Source: Symbiodinium natans
Lineage: Eukaryota; Sar; Dinophyceae; Suessiales; Symbiodiniaceae
Reading direction: 5' to 3'
Assembly: GCA_905221605.1 (NCBI GenBank)
Contig: CAJNDS010002412.1
Span: forward strand, 722,886-786,885
DNA: 64,000 nucleotides
Under the pieces are notes generated by a model. The model saw only the letters and a program-made list of their open reading frames with translations. It was not told where the DNA came from and made no database searches. Position numbers and translations under genes: made by a program. Below, one piece after another: positions 45,797-64,000 of the stretch. The first letter of the stretch is position 1; each line of letters opens with the position of its first letter.

Positions 45797-45854
45797 ACCC
45801 TAAATCCTAACCCTAACCCTATAGTGGGTTATAAGTGCCCTGAACCTCCAAGTT
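45633..45854. mobile_element. MITE-like element, family 1, with telomeric insert
   Basis: Left GCTTGGAGGTTCATGGTACT, right GGGTTATAAGTGCCCTGAAC then CTCCAAGT. The inner 45745-45822 consists of CCCTAA/CCCTAAA units, mostly the hexamer, unlike most other arrays. Confidence 0.8.
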
Positions 45855-45874
45855 TTGTGCACCAACACCCCATG

Positions 45875-46880
45875 GCGCTGAGCAGCTGGCTCTTTCCCCT
45901 CAGGGCCGCTGCCGGTCGCGCCGAAACTTCTGTGCTGCGGCCTTGGCGTAAAAGTAGTTTAGGGTTTTAGGGTTTAGGGTTTAGGGTTTAGGGTTTAGGG
46001 TTTTAGGTTAGGGCTTAGGTTTAGGTTTAGGATTGTGTTGTTAGGGCATCGGGTTGAGGGTTTAGCTAGGGTTTTTAAGGGCTTGGCAGGGGTCAGTGCA
46101 AGACACGGGGTTGCCAGTTCGGTACTCTACAAGGGCTTAGGAGTTGGGTTTGCGGAGATAGGGTCAGGGAAGAACTTGAGGGTTTTCTCGAGGCTTATCT
46201 CCAGCAAGATGTTTGGCCAGGGGGTGCTCTGATGTTGATCCTCGGTTTTTTGTTGCTGATGAAATTTTCTGAAGCTTAACACTTCACCTATAGGCAGGTT
46301 GAATATCGATGTGGATCAAATATCGCACTGACATTTATGTTGTCTCATGCTGAACCTTCGGCAAACTGCGACAAGCGAAAAAAACCTAAACCCACTCCGC
46401 CTTCTCAGATCATACTCATCTATATGTACTATTAGTTGGTTTTGCGCTTGTCGTCATGGTGTCGCTATGGCAGTTCTGCGTCAGCGCCTCATCCCATCGT
46501 CATCCGATGATCATCTCTCATCAGCCTTTTCACTCAACGGGCCTCAATGACTACCATGGGTACCCCAAACCCCAAACCCCAACCCCCCCCCACCCCCCCA
46601 AACCCAAAACCCCAAACCCCAAACAACCCCAAACAAACCCGAACCCCGAACCCCGAACCCGAACCCCGAACCCTTGAGGGTTTAGGGTGGGGTAGGTGGC
46701 ATTTATGATTTTCATTCTGTTTTATGTAGCATTGTAGTTATCTGGTCCGAGACGTTCATGGCCGGTTGCTGAAGATGAACCACTGCAGATGGTCTTAGTC
46801 TTAGACGTGATGATTGTCCCGTCTACGATGAGGCCACTGCCACTATTTAGGGTTCGGGGTTTAGGGTTTAGGGTCTAAAC
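45875..46880. other. Region without a firm gene
   Basis: One GC-rich island (45885-45955) precedes a TTTAGGG array (45956-46020). CCCCAAA/CCCCGAA units lie at 46560-46675. ORFs at 46035 and 46347 show no motifs. Confidence 0.5.
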
Positions 46881-47336
46881 TCATGGCTTTGTCCATCAAT
46901 GGGATGCCACTCCACATCACTGCCGATGCTATCTTCGCTCAGTGGTGTTTTTCTGTTGATGTGTCCCCAGGGCCCATGGTTTTTCTGCAGGCGAGGCTCA
47001 TTCAGGCTTCTCCAAACTGACGGTCGCGCCGTGGCATGCGGATCGATCTTTTTGGCAAGGCCACATTCCAACCTTGGAGGAGGGTATGGCTTACACCCGG
47101 TTTTCAGCAGGCCGGCGCACACGGTGCTTCTTCGAAATGATGGCCGTGTCGTTGCTTGCGGAAAGAATGACAGTGACAATGCAACATTCCGCCTTTGGAG
47201 GGAAGGAGTGTTCACACCCAAGTGTCTGCGGGGAGGGTCCCACACTGTTTCTCCTGCAAAGTGATGGCCGGGGCTGCTGCGTTTGGAAAAGGCTCCGCAG
47301 CACAGTGTGATATTCCGCCTTGGATCCTGGACTGTC

Positions 47337-47408
47337 ACTTGGTAGCCCAGTGGTTACCCTTCACCCTTTTTTGGTTTCCGGTTTCCCTTAAGGAGGGTGC
47401 CCTTATTA
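47337..47408. mobile_element. MITE-like element, family 7
   Basis: ACTTGGTAGCCCAGTGGTTA, CCCTT.ACCCTTTTTTGGTT and AGGGTGCCCTTATTA match the copy at 61425. Inserted in the RCC1-like pseudogene. Confidence 0.6.
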
Positions 47409-47853
47409 ACCCTAAACCCTAACCCTAAAACCCCCTTAACCCCTAGCCCGAAACCCTAAACCCTAAACCCTAAATGCTACAGGTTCCTGGGCTATCAAGG
47501 TCAGTCTACATCCAGGTATCGGCCGGCGTGATCATACCTTCTTCTGCGCAGCGTGGGCAATGTCGTTGCCCCTGCCCACCGGGCTCTGCACGGTGCAGGG
47601 TGCCCACCCTTGCATCAAGGAATGTCATACCCGCAGGTCTCTGTCAAAGCAGGGTAGCATTTTTTACATTCAAGGGGTACCTAAACTCAATAAGGACTAG
47701 AAATAAGGACCTAAAATTTAGATTTTAATATTTTCCCCAACCATGATCTTGAGGTGTCTGCAGCTCCGCCCCTGTCAGTGTTCCTGCGAAGTGGACGCGC
47801 GGCTTCGCAAGGGGTCAGATCTCGTGGACAGGTGCACATTCCTCCTGTGGCCT

Positions 47854-47945
47854 TAGTCATGTTGGGCAATCATCTTACCTTTTAAAAGGGTACTTTAAAA
47901 GCCAAGAAGGATTAATCAAAAATAGTTATCATCCCAACATGACTA
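47854..47945. mobile_element. 92-bp palindromic-ended element, family 6
   Basis: Perfect 13-base inverted ends TAGTCATGTTGGG and CCCAACATGACTA. The interior is AT-rich (CTTTTAAAAGGGTACTTTAAA). It interrupts the RCC1-like pseudogene. Confidence 0.85.
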
Positions 47946-48599
47946 GGTGGGGGGCATTCATGACATCCAAGCCTCTGCGGGCGGCAACTCACACACCTGT
48001 GCTCCGAAGTGATGTGGAAAGTCGTCGGCCTGCGGCTTCCCTGGACATGCCGCATTCCTGCCTGGATGACGGGCTTCTTATGTCGAAGTCCTCCTGCCGG
48101 AAGCCGTCAAATTCAATACTTCCGCTGAGTGATGGTTGTGGCGATAGGCGGCGGGAATAATGATAAGCGGCAATGCGATTTCCTGCAACGGGCCGCGGGG
48201 ATTCTGTATGGTGGGCCGCGGTCAGGACAGCACATCGGGTGGTTCCCGCTGGAGATTGTAAGAACGGCGCCAACGGGGTGATTCTGTCTTGCCAGTGGTC
48301 TGGCTGGCCAAAAAGTGTTGCGCTTGGGGCGCTTGAGTCGGAATCAGCCTTTGAAATGTACAGACCGCATGTGCGTTAGTTGAAAAGTCCTACCTTCCGA
48401 TCTTCGGGTGTCCTGCCCCAAGGGGAATTGTTAGCTGTTTTTGTCGCGACAAATCCAGGCGGCCCCGGTGCGATTGTGATTCTGGCTCTGGCTATCTGAC
48501 CGTTGGTCGCAACGAAAAAGAAGCGAGGCTCCATATTGCTGAGCCGGATGTTTAAGATTTTCAAGTCGAGTTATACATTGTGTAATTGTATGTCTTAGA

Positions 48600-49520
48600 C
48601 ATATATTATATATATATCTAGCCTTTAGCTGTGTTGCAGCATTTTGGTTTCCGCATTCTCGTCAAAGTAATGCACGAACCGGCGCCTTAGACCTGCCATC
48701 GGTGCTCGCCCACATCTAACGACACCCATCTGTTGCAGTACATGCCGAGTCGAGGCAATCTGTATTACCAAACACTTGAGTTTGAATTGGACCTGCGAGT
48801 TAGTCCAGCTCTCTTATCCGGATCCCTGCTATCACTCCCTCCGTAAGAAATCATAGCTGGCGCGTTCTGGGATCAGCAGTTAACTCCGAAGGCGGGGTTG
48901 ACTTTGACCCAGTGCCCGGTGACTTGAAAACCCACGTACTCTTGATGTTGCCAATGTCTAATAATTTGAGAAAAGAACACTACAGTTAAACAGCTATGCA
49001 TATACATATCTATAATACACATGTATTATATATATATATATATATGTAAATATGGTCTATATGTATATCTGTATATATGTATATATGTATTTCCTGTGAT
49101 AATAGTCATATGTATATCTGTATATATGTAATATATGTATATCTGTATATATGTTATATAGGTTAATATGTATATAATGTATATATTATATTGATCTATG
49201 TATATATGTATATAATGTATAATGTATATATGTTATGTATATATGTAATATATTTATATATTGTTATAATGTATATAATTTATATATGTATATGTATTCT
49301 GTAATATATGTATAGTATATATATATACATACATATATAACATATTATATTCATCTGCAGCCAAATGTAAACGGTAAGTCTTTGGGGGGGTAGTAATATA
49401 CGGTATATGTAATATATATGTATCTATATATATATATATTTATATATATATATATATAATATATAATATATATACATATATATTTAATATATGTCTCTAT
49501 TATATATTATCTGGTTTGTG
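48600..49520. repeat. TA-rich microsatellite region
   Basis: Unique DNA to about 48990, then 49000-49510 is TATATG/TATA repeats with shifting phase (TGTATATATG units). No gene. Confidence 0.85.
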
Positions 49521-49549
49521 CCGAGCCCCCTTTCCTAACCCAAATCCAA

Positions 49550-50240
49550 ACCTACATTAGGGGTTGAACTCTCTGAGACGTTTCGCCTGTCCAAGGGCCC
49601 GTCGGAGACTTTGCACGGTCTGCAAGTTTCGCGGCGCTGAAAGCTGTGCAGGCATCTACAATGGATACTGGACCCGCCCGGCTCCTTCCAGCGCGAGTCC
49701 AATGCGCACGGCGGTCCGCCGCATCGGGCTTGCCACGTGAAGCTGACAAGCACGCAGCGGCAGCTTGGGCCATCAAGAACCCTGGTGCTGATCCTGCTGG
49801 AGTTAGGGAACTGGCTCCACCGATGCCTTCCCGGTGCAGGCGACGCCGTCTCGGATGCAAGCTGCAAGCTCAGACTCCGCGATGGCCTGGGACGCTTGAA
49901 GCAAGCAGTGGATATGGCTCAAAAAGCTGCAGTGCGCTGCGGAAGAGAGTGATTACACTCCTTGTAGTTTAGGGGCAAGGAGAATTGGCTCCTTTTTTTA
50001 AATCAAAGCCCAACCCCTCCTCCCCGGTGCTCTCCTCCTGTCTCTTTTAGGATCCCGCCGTCTGGGCTCGTGTGGAGGATTGTGGAGGCCCAGCTTCAAA
50101 GCACGTCCTTGCAGAAATTGATCCAGCATTGCAGACTGCAACGCCTCAGCGCGGTCCCGTTGGCAGAATGGAAGGCCCCAGTGCTCTTATCTTACATAGC
50201 TCCTACTATATATTATTTGTTGTATCTGTCTGTCGCTTGC
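49550..50240 (+). other. Coding-like island, unidentified
   Basis: One frame from about 49780 reads LILLELGNWLHRCLPGAG and SCKLRLRDGLGRLKQAVDMA. A second piece after TTTTAG at 50050 reads DPAVWARVEDCGGPASKHVL then AEIDPALQTATPQR. Composition is protein-like. Possibly exons of one gene; no family recognised. Confidence 0.35.
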
Positions 50241-50544
50241 TGAAGGAGTCCAAGTGACGCTTTATGCCGTATGTTCTGTACAATATGCCAAAAAACTATG
50301 ATACTATGTTACTACGTTATACATTGAGCAGCCTGCGCGCAAGAGGTGGCAACAGTCAGGCCGGTGGCACATCGGGGAAGTAGCTTCAAATGAGCCAGCA
50401 GCTTTGACAGGTCCGAGGGTAGTTTGCACGTCAAAAGCCTCTGAGATGACTCTAAGGTTTCACGTTTAGGGCTTAGGTGTTGGACCCTGGGCCACGAAAG
50501 CCCTAAACCCTCAACCCTAAACCCTAAACCCTCTACCGTAGACC

Positions 50545-50670
<126 letters not shown>

Positions 50671-51309
50671 AGTGTCGTTAATAGCGCGCCTCGACGTTCC
50701 TATGGCGGCAGAGCTGCCGCCGCCTCCTCATCGGTCGCCAAAGCTGCTCTTGGTGCTGCAGCCCGGCGGAAAGGGTTTAGGGTTTAGGATTTAGGGTTTA
50801 TGGTCTAGGGTCTAGGGTCTAGGGCCCAGGGTTTAGGGTCTAGGGTCTAGGGTTTCGGGTCAGAGAAGAGTCTTTGGTTTGTTCCCTAAACCCTGCAGGG
50901 TTCAAGGGATATTCGAAGGTTTTGAAGTTCTCCCCCTGGTTCTTAGTAGGGAATGAGGGAATGTGGGCCCTATATATACTGTTTCAGGGATTATACGAGG
51001 TATCTCATTCCCCTATGCCCTACTACGAACCAACCTCAGGCTTTGTAGGTTTTAGGGTCCTGGGATGAACCTCGGGGCTTTCTGTCTTCAGGGTTTCCGT
51101 GATCTTGTCCCCACCTCCAGCTTCAAATCGTTTGGGATTTAGGGTTCAGGGTTTAGGATTTAGGATTTAGGGATCTTAGTTGTGGGCTTCTTTAGTGCCA
51201 TAGACAAAAACACGACGGAACATGCAACTGTAGAGCTAAGTCTGGCTGCAGGACAGAGCTGAGTGCATTCCGCACAACGCGTAGCAGTCGGTTGGGGGAC
51301 CAACCCGAA

Positions 51310-51405
51310 AACCTAAACCCTAAACCCTAAACCCTAAACCCTAAACCCTAAACCCTAAACCCTAAACCCTAAACCCTAAACCCTAAACCCTAAACCCTAA
51401 ACCCT
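51310..51405. repeat. CCCTAAA array
   Basis: Fourteen heptamers upstream of the DGCRPD exon. Confidence 0.95.
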
Positions 51406-51451
51406 CCAACCCCTAAACCCCCCCACGCCACCAACGTGAGCTTCCCCGCAG

Positions 51452-63197
<11,746 letters not shown>

Positions 63198-63689
63198 ACA
63201 GGCGGGGATCCTGCCGCACGTTTGTTGTAGCAGCCGTGGTTCAGAGTGGCCTGAGTTGAACTTCTCTTCACCCTAAACCCTAAGGCCTAAACCCTAAACC
63301 CTAACCTAAACCTTAAGCCCTAAGCCCTAAGCCCTCAACCCCGACCCTAAACCGCGAATCCTAAACATTAATCCTAAACCCCAAACCCTGAATTCTAAAC
63401 CCTTATAAATCCTGAACCCTAAGCCCCGAAACTTAAGCACCCTAACCCCAAACCATCTCAACTTTCCAGTCCAACAGCAACTCCCACAACCCTGAACCGA
63501 AACCTTCAAACCCCTTCAACCTCTTTAAGCCCCTTCAAACTCCTTCAAGATCCTTCCATCGCACCAATCCGAGGCAACACCAAAACCCTGAACCCTAAAC
63601 CCCACAGGCCGCAAGCATAAACCCCTGAACCCCTAAGCCCTTGAAACCACAAGCCCGAAACCCTAAACCCGTTAATCCCCCCCACCCAA

Positions 63690-63855
63690 CAAAGACCCAA
63701 CACCAAAACCCAAACCCAAAACCCAAAACCCACAACCCAAAACCCAAACCCAAAACCCAAAACCCAAAACCCAAAACCCCAAACCCAAAACCCAAAACCC
63801 AGAACCCAAAACCCAAAACCCAAACCCAAAACTCAAAACCCAAAACCCAAAACCC
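63690..63855. repeat. CCCAAAA heptamer array
   Basis: About 23 units of CCCAAAA / CCCAAA. ORFs on both strands here (Q-N-P-K-P-K and W-V-L-G-F-G types) are artefacts. Confidence 0.97.
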
Positions 63856-63907
63856 TAAGCAACCCTAAACAACCCTAAACCCTTAACCCTAAACCTGCCA
63901 GGGAAGG

Positions 63908-63980
63908 CCGGATCAACGGGGACCTCAACCTGCGAGGCGCCCCAGGTTCTTTGATGCCTCGCTCAGCCCTGAAACCTTCA
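63908..63980 (+). CDS. Candidate exon of a downstream gene
   Basis: Acceptor CTGCCAG, then a unique GC-rich island reading GRINGDLNLRGAPGSLMPRS, with TTTAGGG at the window end. CCCTAAA lies upstream. Likely the first exon seen of the next gene; function unknown. Confidence 0.35.
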
Positions 63981-64000
63981 GAGGCTTCCGGGTTTAGGGT

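Larger units (their letters stand above)
46883..48380 (+). pseudogene. Decayed RCC1-like (HERC-type) β-propeller repeat gene
   Basis: ATG at 46883 opens MALSINGMPLHITADAIFAQ but stops at TGA 47018. In the next frame tandem units of about 120-130 bp read LLQTDGRAVACG, then HTVLLRNDGRVVACGKND, then SDGRGCCVWKR after another frameshift. A later remnant at 47965-48100 reads THTPVLRSD. HTVLLRSDGRAVACG-type units are typical of RCC1-like proteins abundant in dinoflagellates. At least three frameshifts, a family-7 and a family-6 insertion show it is dead. Whether it was a full gene or a retrocopy is unknown. Confidence 0.75.

Noticed and set aside
63545-63868. ORFs of 75-94 codons on both strands (N-P-K-P-K, F-G-F-W-V types)
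   Set aside because: Translation of CCCAAAA heptamers.

Overview
The window looks like nuclear DNA of a dinoflagellate; the species cannot be fixed from sequence alone. Four things point there. Short GC-rich exons are separated by long introns. Many introns begin with GC, and perhaps GA, instead of GT. The Arabidopsis-type telomere heptamer TTTAGGG/CCCTAAA is scattered through the whole window. A decayed RCC1-like repeat gene has a style common in Symbiodiniaceae. Every gene I could assemble reads on the + strand, which fits the one-directional gene blocks of dinoflagellate chromosomes. No rRNA, tRNA, CRISPR or prokaryotic operon was seen.

Layout. 0.6-3.0 kb: three phase-compatible exons of an unidentified gene. 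3.8-27.6 kb: a serine/threonine kinase of the SRPK type, readable from an RS-rich start (MAVSRSRS), through the VALK, HTD-IKPEN, DLGNSC, DKH..DI.T, DVWSLAC..ELATG, YLFDP and EHIAQIVELLG motifs, to a last C-lobe exon ending in TGA. Its apparent last large intron (about 15.7-26.9 kb) contains repeat-poor DNA with uninterrupted reading frames: a 274-codon frame, a 601-codon frame with a PcfJ-like N-terminal region, and a 377-codon protein built of three nearly identical 105-residue Tudor/agenet-like repeats. 28.5-29.9 kb: a small unidentified gene. 30.3-35.5 kb: thiamine-phosphate synthase (ThiE). 36.7-41.4 kb: a PP2C phosphatase whose intron carries 1.65 kb of CCCCCAAA repeats. 41.5-45.3 kb: two copies of a decayed ~650-bp repeat. 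46.9-48.4 kb: the RCC1-like pseudogene. 51.4-63.2 kb: an alkaline-phosphatase/phosphodiesterase superfamily gene.

The dominant structural theme is that exons are immediately preceded by CCCTAAA arrays and immediately followed by TTTAGGG arrays. Each such intron is therefore a long inverted telomeric repeat whose RNA could fold into a hairpin joining its two ends. The first TTTAGGG unit often supplies the splice donor (G|GTTTAG or G|GCTTAG). A second layer consists of several families of ~75-230 bp MITE-like elements. At one site (56761-56954) such an element is exactly a GT-AG, phase-preserving intron. Exon borders were set by eye from motif continuity, splice dinucleotides and codon phase. 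Borders with weak support are flagged and may shift by a few bases.
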